Source: JADKIH01 sp031367345 (GTDB taxonomy: Bacteria > Bacteroidota > Bacteroidia > AKYH767-A > 2013-40CM-41-45). From it: DNA of 64,000 nucleotides. The number at the start of each line of letters is the position of its first letter. Within the stretch, counting starts at the first letter, position 1. A program made the position numbers and the translations under genes. Below are positions 35,379 to 44,873 of this stretch, one piece after another. The stretch spans positions 1 to 64,000 of the forward strand of contig JANLPR010000118.1 of NCBI GenBank assembly GCA_031367345.1, read 5' to 3'. The notes below the pieces were generated by a model. The model did not search any database. It saw only the letters and a program-made list of their open reading frames with translations, and was not told the DNA's origin.

Positions 35379-38300
35379 TTTTTTTATTTCTGGAAATGAA
35401 TGTATAAACTGCAGGAATTACATATAAGGTGAGCACAAGCGAAAATAATAATCCACCTACAACAACTATTCCCATTGGTATACGACTATGAGCACCGTTG
35501 CCTAAACCAATTGCAATAGGAAGTGCTCCTAAAATAGTTGCTATACTCGTCATTAATATTGGGCGTAATCGATTTGTAGATGCATCAATTACTGCCTCGT
35601 TCATTGAAAGTCCTGCAGCTCTTCTTTTATTCGCAAAATCAACAATTAATATTCCGTTTTTTGTTACCAATCCAATAAGCATAATAATTCCGATCTGACT
35701 AAAAATATTTAATGATTGATTAAAAAGCCATAGAGCGAGAACAGCTCCGCCTAAAGCCAAGGGAACTGTGATCATAATAATGAAAGGGTCAATAAAACTT
35801 TCAAATTGAGCTGCTAAAATTAAATAGATCAGAACAATGGCTAAAAGAAAAGCAAATAGAATATTTGATCCTGACTCAACAAAATCGCGCGACGGGCCAG
35901 TGAGTGCAGTGGAAAAGGAGTCATCAACAACTTTTTTCGAAATTTTATTCATTTCATCAATTCCATCACCAATAGTTTTTCCTTGTGCTAGTCCGGCAGA
36001 AATAGTTGCCGATTTATACCGGTTGTAGTGATACAATTGCGGCGGAGAACTTTCTTCATTTACATTGATCACATTGTCGAGTTGAATAAGTTGACCGACA
36101 TTATTTTTCACATACAATGAACGTAAGTCAATTGGTTCGTTACGATCGCTTCTTTTAACTTGCGCAATAACTTGATATTGCTTGCCACTCATTGTAAAAT
36201 ACGACATTCTTCGACCACTGTATGAGTATTGCAATATTTGAGCGATATCGTTGACAGAAATACCTAGCTCTGCAGCCCGGTCACGATTAATTGTGATGTT
36301 TAATTCAGGTTTATTGAATTTTAAATTTACATCTACCCCTTGAAAAACCGGGTTTTTATTTACTTCATCAATAAATTTTGGAAGCACCGTTTTTAGCTTT
36401 TCAAAATTTGGGGCAAGAAGAACAAATTGAACAGGCAATCCAATTCGAGAAGCACCACCGGCACCAATGGTTTGTTCTTGCAAGGCAAAAACTTTTCCCT
36501 CCGGAAAATACTTCACATTTTTATTGATATAATCAGCCACTTGTTGTTGACTTTTATTTCGTTCACTTGGGTCTTTCAATGCGATTCTCATGAAACCGGA
36601 ATTAACAGCTCCTGAACCTGTAAATCCAGGTGCTGTTACACTTAAAGAAATTCGTTTTTCGGGAATAGAATCATTTACGAAATTGACCAAGCGATCCATA
36701 AAATGATCCATATATTCATAGCTGGTACCTTCCGGAGCACTAACAGATAAGCGGATAAGATTTCGATCCTCGAGTGGTGCTAATTCAGATGGAAGATTTA
36801 TTCCGATAAAAAAAATAAGCAATATAGTTGCTCCTAAAATAAACCATGCCCACTTTCTTACACTGATAAACGAAGATAAAGAAGCTTTGTATCCTTCAGT
36901 CATTCTTACAAAAAAAGGTTCTGTTAAAATATAAAAGCGAGAATGTTTCTGATTTTTTCGAGAAAGCTTAACATTTAAAACAGGCGTTAGAGAAAGTGAT
37001 ACAAAAGCTGAAATAAGTATAGCTCCGGCCATCACAATCCCAAATTCTCTAAACAATCGCCCAACAAAGCCTTGCAAAAAAATAATTGGTAAAAATACAA
37101 CCGCAAGAGTTAAAGACGTTGAGATAACCGCGAAAAAAATTTCATTAGAACCTTTAATTGCTGCTTCTTTAGGCTCCATGCCACCTTCAATTTTCTTGAA
37201 AATGTTTTCTGTAACAACAATACCATCGTCAACCACTAAACCTGTTGCAAGAACGATAGCAAGTAACGTAAGAATATTTATACTGAAGCCTGAAACATAC
37301 ATTATAAAAAATGCACCAATCAGTGAAACAGGAATATCAATAAGTGGGCGTAAAGCAATTAGCCAATCACGGAAAAACAAATAGATGATAAGTACAACTA
37401 AAATAAAAGCAATTAGCAGTGTTTCTTCAACTTCACCAATCGATTGACGAATAAATTTTGTGTTATCTAAGGCGATATCTAATTTAAAATCTTTTGGAAG
37501 TTCTTTTTTAAGTTGATCATAACGTTTATAAAATTCATCTGCAATTTCAATATAGTTTGAACCCGGTTGTGGGACAATGCCTAAACCAATCATAGGAGTA
37601 CCTGATTGTTTTAGTATCGTTTCATCATTTTCCGGACCTAATTGAGCGGTTGCTACATCTTTGAGTCGAATAATCACGCCATTATCTGAAGATATAACCA
37701 AATTATTAAAATCATCTTCGGTAACTAATTTTCCAATTGTATTAACTGTTAAATCTGTTGCCTTCCCCGTAATTTTCCCACCAGGCAATTCTACATTTTC
37801 ACGATTAAGCGCATTTTGAATATCTAAAGGCGTCAATTTGTAGGAGGAGAGTAGTGCCGGGTCAAGCCAAAGACGCATTGCATATTTTTTTTCTCCCCAT
37901 ATTTGAATTGTACTCACGCCCGGAATAGTTTGCATCCGTTCAAGCAATACATTCGATGCATAATCGCTTACCTGCATTTGGTTTTTAGTAGTGCTTTCAA
38001 TGGTCATTGATAAAATAGCATCACTATTTGCATCTGACTTCGTAACTACAGGAGGCGCATCAATATCTTGGGGCAATTGTCGAATAGCTTGAGAAACTTT
38101 ATCTCGAACATCATTAGCTGCTGCTTCTAAATCAACATCAAGGTTAAATTCTACTGTAATATTACTTGTTCCTTGATTACTTGCCGAAGAAATTGATCGT
38201 ATACCGGCTATGCCATTAATTGCTTTCTCTAAAGGTTCAGTAATCTGCGATTCGATTACTTGTGAGCTTGCACCTGTATAAGCCGTTCGTACAGTTATTA

Positions 38301-38430
38301 TTGGGGGATCAATAGAAGGATACTCTCTTACTCCTAAAAAATTAAATCCAATTGCACCAAACAGCATGATGATGATGGAAAATACCATCGCCATAACCGG
38401 CCGTTTAATACTTAAAGAACTTAATGACAT
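35365..38430 (-). CDS. RND (AcrB/MexB-type) multidrug efflux pump
   Basis: This is a 1021-residue inner-membrane proton-driven pump of the HAE-RND family. It starts SLSIKRPVMAMV, has two large periplasmic loops, and has the essential proton-relay residues: two Asp in GLVVDDGIVVTEN (TM4) and Lys in GLVTKNGILIVDFANKRR (TM10). Length is normal for the family. It is the central gene of hlyD - RND - tolC on the minus strand, with a 15-nt gap after hlyD. Substrates are unknown; the HAE group usually exports drugs, detergents or bile-like compounds. Confidence 0.95.
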   Translation of the reverse strand: MSLSSLSIKRPVMAMVFSIIIMLFGAIGFNFLGVREYPSIDPPIITVRTAYTGASSQVIESQITEPLEKAINGIAGIRSISSASNQGTSNITVEFNLDVDLEAAANDVRDKVSQAIRQLPQDIDAPPVVTKSDANSDAILSMTIESTTKNQMQVSDYASNVLLERMQTIPGVSTIQIWGEKKYAMRLWLDPALLSSYKLTPLDIQNALNRENVELPGGKITGKATDLTVNTIGKLVTEDDFNNLVISSDNGVIIRLKDVATAQLGPENDETILKQSGTPMIGLGIVPQPGSNYIEIADEFYKRYDQLKKELPKDFKLDIALDNTKFIRQSIGEVEETLLIAFILVVLIIYLFFRDWLIALRPLIDIPVSLIGAFFIMYVSGFSINILTLLAIVLATGLVVDDGIVVTENIFKKIEGGMEPKEAAIKGSNEIFFAVISTSLTLAVVFLPIIFLQGFVGRLFREFGIVMAGAILISAFVSLSLTPVLNVKLSRKNQKHSRFYILTEPFFVRMTEGYKASLSSFISVRKWAWFILGATILLIFFIGINLPSELAPLEDRNLIRLSVSAPEGTSYEYMDHFMDRLVNFVNDSIPEKRISLSVTAPGFTGSGAVNSGFMRIALKDPSERNKSQQQVADYINKNVKYFPEGKVFALQEQTIGAGGASRIGLPVQFVLLAPNFEKLKTVLPKFIDEVNKNPVFQGVDVNLKFNKPELNITINRDRAAELGISVNDIAQILQYSYSGRRMSYFTMSGKQYQVIAQVKRSDRNEPIDLRSLYVKNNVGQLIQLDNVINVNEESSPPQLYHYNRYKSATISAGLAQGKTIGDGIDEMNKISKKVVDDSFSTALTGPSRDFVESGSNILFAFLLAIVLIYLILAAQFESFIDPFIIMITVPLALGGAVLALWLFNQSLNIFSQIGIIMLIGLVTKNGILIVDFANKRRAAGLSMNEAVIDASTNRLRPILMTSIATILGALPIAIGLGNGAHSRIPMGIVVVGGLLFSLVLTLYVIPAVYTFISRNKKNETN

Positions 38431-38445
38431 TATATTTATTCTAGA

Positions 38446-39501
38446 CTAGTAAGTTATAGTAACATTCAAAGGCATTTTCGGTCGCACCTGCATCATTCCG
38501 GAAGTCAGTATCGTGTCGCCGGCAGAAATGCCTTTCATAATTTCAACTGTTGAATCAAATCGCATCCCAGTTTCTACGTTTATTTTTTTTGCAAATCCCT
38601 GCTCAGAAATGTACACACTTTGTCCTGCTAATTCCGGAATTAACGATTGACTGGGAATCAATACTGCAGAAGGATTTGTTTTAAGTGGAATTGTAACCCG
38701 TACAAATTCACCGGGCAATAATTTATGCTCGCTATTAGAAGTCTTAGCTCTAATTTTTAAACTACGATTAGAAATTTCAATTTTCGGTTCAATTGCATAG
38801 ATCTTTGCACTATATAAAATAGTATCGGTTGAGGTAGAAAATTGAATTGGACTTTCATAATTGATCTGATGAATAAATTTCTCAGGAATTGAAAATTCAA
38901 CTTTTATTGGATCTATATCATGAATAGAAGCAATTGTTGAATTAGCTTGAAGAAAGGCTCCTTCCGAAATTGTTTTTAATCCAATCTTTCCATCGAACGG
39001 AGCTTTGATCTCCGTTTTAGATATTGATGTTTTCACAATTTCTATATCTGCTTTAATCGTATTCAATTCATTTTGCGAAATTTCATAATCTTGCTGTGAA
39101 ATTCCATTGATTAATAACAAAGCCTTTTGTCGAGACTCCACTTTTAAAGCAAGTTCTTCTTGATATTGAAGCTTTTTTAATTGACTTTGAAAGTCGCTGT
39201 CGTATAACTTCACCAACAATGAACCACGCTTTACAAAAGTTCCTTCTATAAAATTAATTTTAATAACTCTTCCGGCCACCTCATTTTTTAAATCAACTTC
39301 TTCATTCGCTAAAAGTGTTCCGGTTGTATAAATTGGATATTCTAACTTTTGAGTTGTGACCACCATACCATCAACAGATAGACTTTGTGCTGATGTTATT
39401 TTATTTTTATCAATTGATGAAGTGTGTTGGCACTTATTCAAGAAAATAATAATTCCCAATAATATTAAACTAATTAACAATAAAATTCTTCCGGGCTTCA
39501 T
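38446..39501 (-). CDS. HlyD/AcrA-family periplasmic adaptor
   Basis: This is a 351-residue membrane-fusion protein of the RND pump. An N-terminal hydrophobic anchor (MKPGRILLLISLILLGIIIFL) is followed by a lipoyl half (EVAGRVIKINFIEGTFVKRGSLLVKL), a short coiled hairpin (LALKVESRQKALL to ELNTIKADIEIV), then KAPFDGKIGL closing the lipoyl domain, and a beta-barrel and MP domain. The order and length are typical. The frame extends to a TTG at 39534, but ATG 39501 fits the signal-anchor start. A TACCTTTG box at 39552-39559 starts this operon. Confidence 0.9.
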   Translation of the reverse strand: MKPGRILLLISLILLGIIIFLNKCQHTSSIDKNKITSAQSLSVDGMVVTTQKLEYPIYTTGTLLANEEVDLKNEVAGRVIKINFIEGTFVKRGSLLVKLYDSDFQSQLKKLQYQEELALKVESRQKALLLINGISQQDYEISQNELNTIKADIEIVKTSISKTEIKAPFDGKIGLKTISEGAFLQANSTIASIHDIDPIKVEFSIPEKFIHQINYESPIQFSTSTDTILYSAKIYAIEPKIEISNRSLKIRAKTSNSEHKLLPGEFVRVTIPLKTNPSAVLIPSQSLIPELAGQSVYISEQGFAKKINVETGMRFDSTVEIMKGISAGDTILTSGMMQVRPKMPLNVTITY

Positions 39502-39551
39502 AGTGTAAGACGATAAAAAAAAATATGATTTCAAGTAACCAATTCATCATT

Positions 39552-39559
39552 CAAAGGTA
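39552..39559 (-). promoter_or_regulatory. -7 promoter box of the RND pump operon
   Basis: The minus strand reads TACCTTTG, an exact match, about 50 nt upstream of the hlyD ATG. Confidence 0.6.
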
Positions 39560-39716
39560 AAAATAATAAAAGAACATGCCTGAATCAATTATTCACCAAG
39601 TATTTTCAGATATATCTCTTCGCAAATAATGATATCAAATGCCTAATTAATTATTTTTAAACCTTTTAAGAAACAACTTTTTGACTTCAAATTATTCATG
39701 ACGGGTCACTTTAAGT

Positions 39717-40793
39717 TTATTTAAAAGTGGCATAAAACAAATTAGTATCGTGGCTTCCATTATTATTTCGATTCGATGAAAAGATAAGGTGCTGACCATC
39801 CGGAGAGAAAACAGGAAACGCATCGAACGTTTTATCGAATGTAATTTGCTCTAACTGCTCGCCTTTTAAATCGCACATCCACAAATTAAAATGATAACCA
39901 CCTGTTAAGTGATTGCTCGAGAAAATAATTTTTTTACCATCAGGAGTAAAGAAAGGGGCCCAGTTTGCATTCCCTAAATGAGTTACTTGTCGCATTCCAC
40001 TTCCATCAACATTGCATGTAAAAAGTTCCATATCTGTAGGCATTACCAAGCCTTGAGAAAGTAAGTTTTTATAGGTTTCTATTTCTTCCTTTGATTTCGG
40101 ACGTGATGCTCGGAAGATTAATTTTTTTCCGTCATGAGAAAAGAATGCCCCTCCGTCATAGCCTAATTCATGTGTAATCTGCTTTACATTTGTTCCATCT
40201 AAATTCATAGTATAGAGATCAAGGTCGCCATTCCTCGAACTAGTAAAAACAACTTTATCTCCTTTAGGACTTACCGTTGCTTCGGCATCATAGCCTTTCA
40301 GATTTGTTAAGCGCTTAATGATTTTACCTTTTAGATCTGCTATAAAAATGTCGAAGCTTTCATAAACCGGCCAAACATATTTATGATCTGCTCTAGGAGC
40401 AGGTTTTGGCGGACAGTCTTTACTCGACAAATGTGTGCTGGCATAAATAAATGTAGTGTCGCCTGGGAGGAAATAAGAGCAAGTGGTTCGGCCGGCTCCT
40501 GTACTTATCATTTTAGGATTGAAAACCGTTAAATCGGAATAGAAAATTTGATCACACACTGCGTTAAAATCCGGATTTGTCATTTGAAATACAATTTTTT
40601 TGGTGTCGAAACTATAGTATGCTTCAGCATTATCTCCTCCGAATGTCAATTGCCTAACATCGGATAAATGTACTTCCTGTGCAAAATGGATCGTTGTATC
40701 CGATTTTAATGCTAATGACTTTTCTTGCCCAAATACTGAAGTGTTAATGAGAATTAACAATAAACAGACACGCAATAAATAGTTGATGTTCAT
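39717..40793 (-). CDS. Exported WD40-like (PD40) beta-propeller protein
   Basis: This is a 358-residue protein with a signal peptide (MNINYLLRVCLLLILINTSVFG). At least four PD40/TolB-type blades follow, with repeated motifs such as DAEATVSPKGDKVVFTSSRNGDLDLYTMNLDG, FFSHDGKKLIF, FFTPDGKKIIFSSN and VFSPDGQHLIFSSNRN. TolB-like propellers bind proteins or peptidoglycan-linked partners, but no Tol partner gene is adjacent, so the role is open. It is divergent from the M13 peptidase gene. Confidence 0.82.
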   Translation of the reverse strand: MNINYLLRVCLLLILINTSVFGQEKSLALKSDTTIHFAQEVHLSDVRQLTFGGDNAEAYYSFDTKKIVFQMTNPDFNAVCDQIFYSDLTVFNPKMISTGAGRTTCSYFLPGDTTFIYASTHLSSKDCPPKPAPRADHKYVWPVYESFDIFIADLKGKIIKRLTNLKGYDAEATVSPKGDKVVFTSSRNGDLDLYTMNLDGTNVKQITHELGYDGGAFFSHDGKKLIFRASRPKSKEEIETYKNLLSQGLVMPTDMELFTCNVDGSGMRQVTHLGNANWAPFFTPDGKKIIFSSNHLTGGYHFNLWMCDLKGEQLEQITFDKTFDAFPVFSPDGQHLIFSSNRNNNGSHDTNLFYATFK

Positions 40794-40895
40794 AGTAAGA
40801 AATTTTGTGCGAAGCTATGAAAAGATCAGCTTAATACGTGTCACGGTACTGTTTCTTTGTAACATTTTTCAACTTTTATCATCTGATTTTTTCAA

Positions 40896-40903
40896 TAGCT
40901 TTG
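40896..40903 (+). promoter_or_regulatory. -7 promoter box of the M13 peptidase gene
   Basis: TAGCTTTG is an exact match 47 nt before ATG 40951. It lies inside the 5' part of the longest open frame, arguing against the upstream start at 40783. Confidence 0.6.
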
Positions 40904-40950
40904 CATTCGGAATTATCCGTAGAATTTTATTCACCCATAATTATAATCGT

Positions 40951-43005
40951 ATGTTTAAGCTAAGAAAATTTCTTTTAATAATGATCCCGGTCATTGCTCT
41001 ATCTTCTTGTTCAACAAAACCAAAACAAGATTTGAGTAAAGTAACCGAAGACGATTTCCTATTTCAGTACATCGATAGTACTATTAAACCCGGCGATGAT
41101 TTTTTCAAATTCGCAACTGGAAATTGGATGAAAAACAATCCGATTCCGTCAAGTGAACGCCGTTGGGGAATTGCCAATTTAGTGAGAAACGATATTTATG
41201 ATAAATTGCAAACCTTAAGCAATGAAGCCGCCAATTCAAAGGCAGAAGGAGGAAGTAATGCTCAACGTATTGGAGATTTTTGGCATACAGGAATGGATAG
41301 TTCAACAATTGAAACACAAGGACTGACACCACTGAATAAAGAATTCGAAATTATTAACAGTATCAAAACTAAACAAGATGTAGTTAATGCAATTTCGATT
41401 TTTCAGATCTACGCCGGCTCACCATTGTTCAGTACCGGTATTTATCAAGACGAAATGAATAGCACTAAATATGCAATGCATTTTTATCAAGGGGGAATTG
41501 GACTTCCGGAACGTGATTACTATTTCAACACCGACGAACGAACGAAAAACATCAGAGCTGAATATAAAATTCACATGCAGAAAATGTTCATGCTCTTAGG
41601 TGACAATGAAAAAACTGCTTCTGCGAATTCTGCTATCGTTTATAAAATAGAAGAAGACTTAGCCAAGGCTTCAAGAAAGTTGGAAGACCTTCGTGATCCA
41701 TATGCCAATTACAATAAAATGTCAATTGCAGATTTCAATAAAATAACTCCATCGATCAACTGGATCGATTTAATGAAATCCATGAAGATAGACGGAGTTG
41801 ATACAGTAATTATTGGTCAGCCTGAGTTTTACAAACAAGTGGAAAAAAGTTTAAGTACTGTGCCAATCAACGATTGGAAAATGTATTTGAAATGGAATTT
41901 GATTAACAGTTTTGCAACAGAACTTAGTTCTAATTTCAACGATCAAAATTTTCATTTCTATGGCACAGTAATGACCGGAACAACTACACAACGTCCAAGG
42001 TGGAAAAGAATACTTGATTCCGAAGAAAACTTCTTAGGCGATGCATTAGGACAATTATATGTAAATAAATTTGTTTCTCCTGCAATGCGAGATCGGTATA
42101 CTATTTTAGTAAAAAACATGCTTGCTGAATACAAAGTCCACATAGAAAATCTTTCTTGGATGAGTAAGGAGACTAAACTGAAAGCACTTGATAAACTTGC
42201 TAAGATAAATTATAAAGTTTGCTATCCTGATAAATGGAAAGATTATTCAACTATGAAAATCGATCGTAATTCATTTGTAAATAACGTGATTCAATGTAGA
42301 ACATGGCAATTCAATTATTATGTAGATAAACTAAACAAACCGGTTGATCGCACTGAATGGGATATGACACCACAAACTTACAATGCGTATTATAACCCAT
42401 CAAATAATGAGATTGTACTTCCTGCTGCGCAATTCTTGATTCCCGGTCTTCCGGATTCATTGGCCGACGATGCAATCATTTACGGATATGCTGCGGCAAG
42501 TACAATTGGTCACGAATTAACACATGGCTTTGATGATGAAGGTCGACAGTTTGATGCAAATGGAAATTTATCTAACTGGTGGACAAAAGATGACTCGATT
42601 AATTTTAGTAGTCAGGCAAAACTTTTGGCTGATCAATTTAGTAGCTATGTAGTGTTAGATAGTTTGCATGTAAATGGAAAAGCTTCTTTAGGAGAAAACA
42701 TTGCTGATCTTGGTGGCTTAGTAATCGGTCTCGATGCTTTTAAAAGGACAGATGAATATAAAAAAGGGAGGAAGATAGATGGTTTAACACCTGTACAACG
42801 TTATTTCTTAGGTTATACTTTAGGGTGGCTTGGACATGCAAGAGATAAATCTTTGGCAATGCAAGTAATGACAGATGTTCACGCACCAAACTTTTTACGA
42901 GTGAATGGACCAATGAGCGATATGCCTGAATTTTACGAAGCTTTTGGAATTAAAGAAGGGGACAATATGTGGAGACCTGATTCTATGAGAGTAAAAATCT
43001 GGTAG
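40951..43005 (+). CDS. M13-family metalloendopeptidase (PepO/neprilysin-like) lipoprotein
   Basis: This zinc endopeptidase is predicted to be lipid-anchored: lipobox ALSSC (Cys about 18). The 684-residue protein has the N-terminal M13 domain (PGDDFFKFATGNWM) and the C-terminal peptidase domain with NAYYNPSNNEIVLPAAQ, the zinc motif HELTH (about residue 521) and GENIADLGGL (about 581) giving the third ligand Glu. The longest frame starts 168 nt upstream, but that stretch codes for atypical residues and contains the promoter, so ATG 40951 was chosen. It is likely envelope-facing and degrades peptides. Confidence 0.92.
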   Translation: MFKLRKFLLIMIPVIALSSCSTKPKQDLSKVTEDDFLFQYIDSTIKPGDDFFKFATGNWMKNNPIPSSERRWGIANLVRNDIYDKLQTLSNEAANSKAEGGSNAQRIGDFWHTGMDSSTIETQGLTPLNKEFEIINSIKTKQDVVNAISIFQIYAGSPLFSTGIYQDEMNSTKYAMHFYQGGIGLPERDYYFNTDERTKNIRAEYKIHMQKMFMLLGDNEKTASANSAIVYKIEEDLAKASRKLEDLRDPYANYNKMSIADFNKITPSINWIDLMKSMKIDGVDTVIIGQPEFYKQVEKSLSTVPINDWKMYLKWNLINSFATELSSNFNDQNFHFYGTVMTGTTTQRPRWKRILDSEENFLGDALGQLYVNKFVSPAMRDRYTILVKNMLAEYKVHIENLSWMSKETKLKALDKLAKINYKVCYPDKWKDYSTMKIDRNSFVNNVIQCRTWQFNYYVDKLNKPVDRTEWDMTPQTYNAYYNPSNNEIVLPAAQFLIPGLPDSLADDAIIYGYAAASTIGHELTHGFDDEGRQFDANGNLSNWWTKDDSINFSSQAKLLADQFSSYVVLDSLHVNGKASLGENIADLGGLVIGLDAFKRTDEYKKGRKIDGLTPVQRYFLGYTLGWLGHARDKSLAMQVMTDVHAPNFLRVNGPMSDMPEFYEAFGIKEGDNMWRPDSMRVKIW

Positions 43006-43025
43006 TAATAAATCACATTTAGAAG

Positions 43026-43062
43026 AAAGCCACGATGTACTAAATACATCGTGGCTTTTTTA
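43026..43062 (+). terminator. Rho-independent terminator of the M13 peptidase gene
   Basis: A 14-bp stem AAAGCCACGATGTA / TACATCGTGGCTTT with a CTAAA loop and a T run. It separates this gene from a convergent lipoprotein gene. Confidence 0.93.
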
Positions 43063-43107
43063 TTTCTTAGTTCAGAAATCAACTTAACATAATAACCTGC
43101 AAAATAA

Positions 43108-43806
43108 CTATTGACCGAAAACCTTCAAATCAAAATCATTCATCTTTGCTAATTTAGGATTCAAATAATCTACTTTCACTTTGTAAGTACCACTTTTAAC
43201 CATAATGGATTGCCAATCGGACAGAGGAATGGAACTTATCTCTTTTCCTAAATCAAATACTCTCATCTTAATATTGGAATCGTCAGACTTCAATGACAGA
43301 CGAATTTTCTTTGCGGAAGACAACACAAAAGAATACTCTTTCGAAATCCCCGGAAATAATGTTCCATGAAATCCCGTAAGAACTATCTCATCGATATTCA
43401 TTCCGAAAGGTACTTTTCTATAAATACTTTGTCCCATTGAATCCGAAAGAATCATTTGCGATTCACTCAACGAATCAAGATTGTATTTTATGACGTTTTC
43501 TTTCTCATTTTGAGAATAGGAAATAACTAATAAATTTTTCCCTTCCAATTTCCAATCACCGGACAAGTCACCTCCTAAAAAATCAATTGTGCCATCGGGT
43601 TTTATATAAAAGCCAACATTCGTTAGAGATCGATTACTATCCAGACTCCATAAGCCACAAATAAATTCATTGATGAGCTGAACGTTTTCACTCTTAGTTG
43701 AAATTGTGGTTTGCTCTTTGTTTTCTTCCTTTACCGGTTGCGTACAAGCAAGAATACAACCTGTTAAAACGATTAATGGGAAATATATTTTATGGATTGC
43801 CTTCAT
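43108..43806 (-). CDS. Lipoprotein with lipocalin-like N-terminal region
   Basis: This is a 232-residue lipoprotein with lipobox ILAC (Cys about 21) followed by a polar Lys/Glu linker. The region at about 50-130 has GFYIKPDGTIDFLGGDLSGDWKLEGKNLLVISY, like a lipocalin-like or copper-resistance NlpE-type barrel. The C-terminal 100 residues resemble a PPC-type beta sandwich (IRLSLKSDDSNIKMRVFD). No family is certain. It lies 30 nt downstream of tsaD and is probably cotranscribed with it. Confidence 0.65.
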   Translation of the reverse strand: MKAIHKIYFPLIVLTGCILACTQPVKEENKEQTTISTKSENVQLINEFICGLWSLDSNRSLTNVGFYIKPDGTIDFLGGDLSGDWKLEGKNLLVISYSQNEKENVIKYNLDSLSESQMILSDSMGQSIYRKVPFGMNIDEIVLTGFHGTLFPGISKEYSFVLSSAKKIRLSLKSDDSNIKMRVFDLGKEISSIPLSDWQSIMVKSGTYKVKVDYLNPKLAKMNDFDLKVFGQ

Positions 43807-43836
43807 GAAATTAGTAGTTCATATCTATCTTTTTAA

Positions 43837-44853
43837 TTAATACCTTGCTAATGGAGTTACATCGAGAGAGGAGAATTGCTTTTTTAAGAATTTATAATAT
43901 CCGGTGATAGCAATCATAGCTGCATTGTCGGTACAAAATTCAAATGGAGGAATGTAAACTTCACAATTATCCATTTCAAGTTCAAGAAATGCCTTTCTTA
44001 ATCCGCTGTTTGCACTTACTCCTCCTGCAAGTGCTAACTGATTAATCCCCGTTTGTGTTCTTGCCAATTTTATTTTATTCATCAGAATATCAACAATGGT
44101 TTTTTGAACGGAAGCACAAATATCATTTAAATTATTTTTAATAAACTCCGGATCGTTTTTAGTATTCTCTTTGATGAAATAGAGTATTGCCGTTTTTAAT
44201 CCACTGAAACTGAAATTTAATCCGTCTACATTTGGGTGAGTAAATTTAAATCGATCGGCATTGCCCTCTTTTGCATGTTTATCGATCAATGGTCCACCTG
44301 GATAAGCTAGCCCAAGTATTTTAGCCGTTTTGTCGAACGCTTCTCCTGCGGCATCGTCTATTGTTATTCCGATAATTTTCATTTCCAAAATAGAATCGAT
44401 TTGAACAATTTGAGTATGACCGCCCGAAACTGTAAGGCACAAAAACGGAAAAGACGGTACTCTTTTTTTACTATCGGGTTTTTGAATAAAGTGTGCAAGT
44501 ATATGGCCTTGCATATGGTTTACCTCAATGATTGGAAGGTCTAAAGCCATGGCAAAAGATTTGGCAAAAGATACACCTACTAATAAAGCACCCATTAATC
44601 CCGGACCTCTTGTAAAAGCTACTGCATTAAGGTCGTTTTTAGTTATATTTGCCTTCATCAGTGCTTCTTCTATTACAGGAATAATCTTCTGTTGATGCGC
44701 TCGTGAGGCTAATTCAGGAACAACTCCACCATAAAATCGGTGTACAAGTTCCTGACCAGCAATCACATTCGACAAAACAGTATCATTGCAAATTACTGAT
44801 GCAGACGTTTCATCGCATGATGATTCTATTCCTAAAATGAAGACCTTATCCAT
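43837..44853 (-). CDS. tsaD: tRNA N6-adenosine threonylcarbamoyltransferase TsaD
   Basis: TsaD transfers the threonylcarbamoyl group to A37 of ANN-decoding tRNAs and works with TsaB and TsaE. The 338-residue protein has the ASKHA start ILGIESSCDETSASV (about 6-20), the metal-binding HMQGHILAH (about 111-119), SGGHTQIV and GGVSANSGLR (about 272-281) near the C-terminus. The length is standard. MtaB, whose substrate TsaD makes, lies 21 kb away in this window. It is divergent from tamB by 20 nt. Confidence 0.96.
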   Translation of the reverse strand: MDKVFILGIESSCDETSASVICNDTVLSNVIAGQELVHRFYGGVVPELASRAHQQKIIPVIEEALMKANITKNDLNAVAFTRGPGLMGALLVGVSFAKSFAMALDLPIIEVNHMQGHILAHFIQKPDSKKRVPSFPFLCLTVSGGHTQIVQIDSILEMKIIGITIDDAAGEAFDKTAKILGLAYPGGPLIDKHAKEGNADRFKFTHPNVDGLNFSFSGLKTAILYFIKENTKNDPEFIKNNLNDICASVQKTIVDILMNKIKLARTQTGINQLALAGGVSANSGLRKAFLELEMDNCEVYIPPFEFCTDNAAMIAITGYYKFLKKQFSSLDVTPLARY

Positions 44854-44873
44854 GGTATGAATGTTGTCAAAGT

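Noticed and set aside
40783..40950. N-terminal extension of the M13 peptidase from an ATG at 40783.
   Set aside because: It contains the -7 promoter box, overlaps the divergent gene start and would bury the lipoprotein signal peptide.
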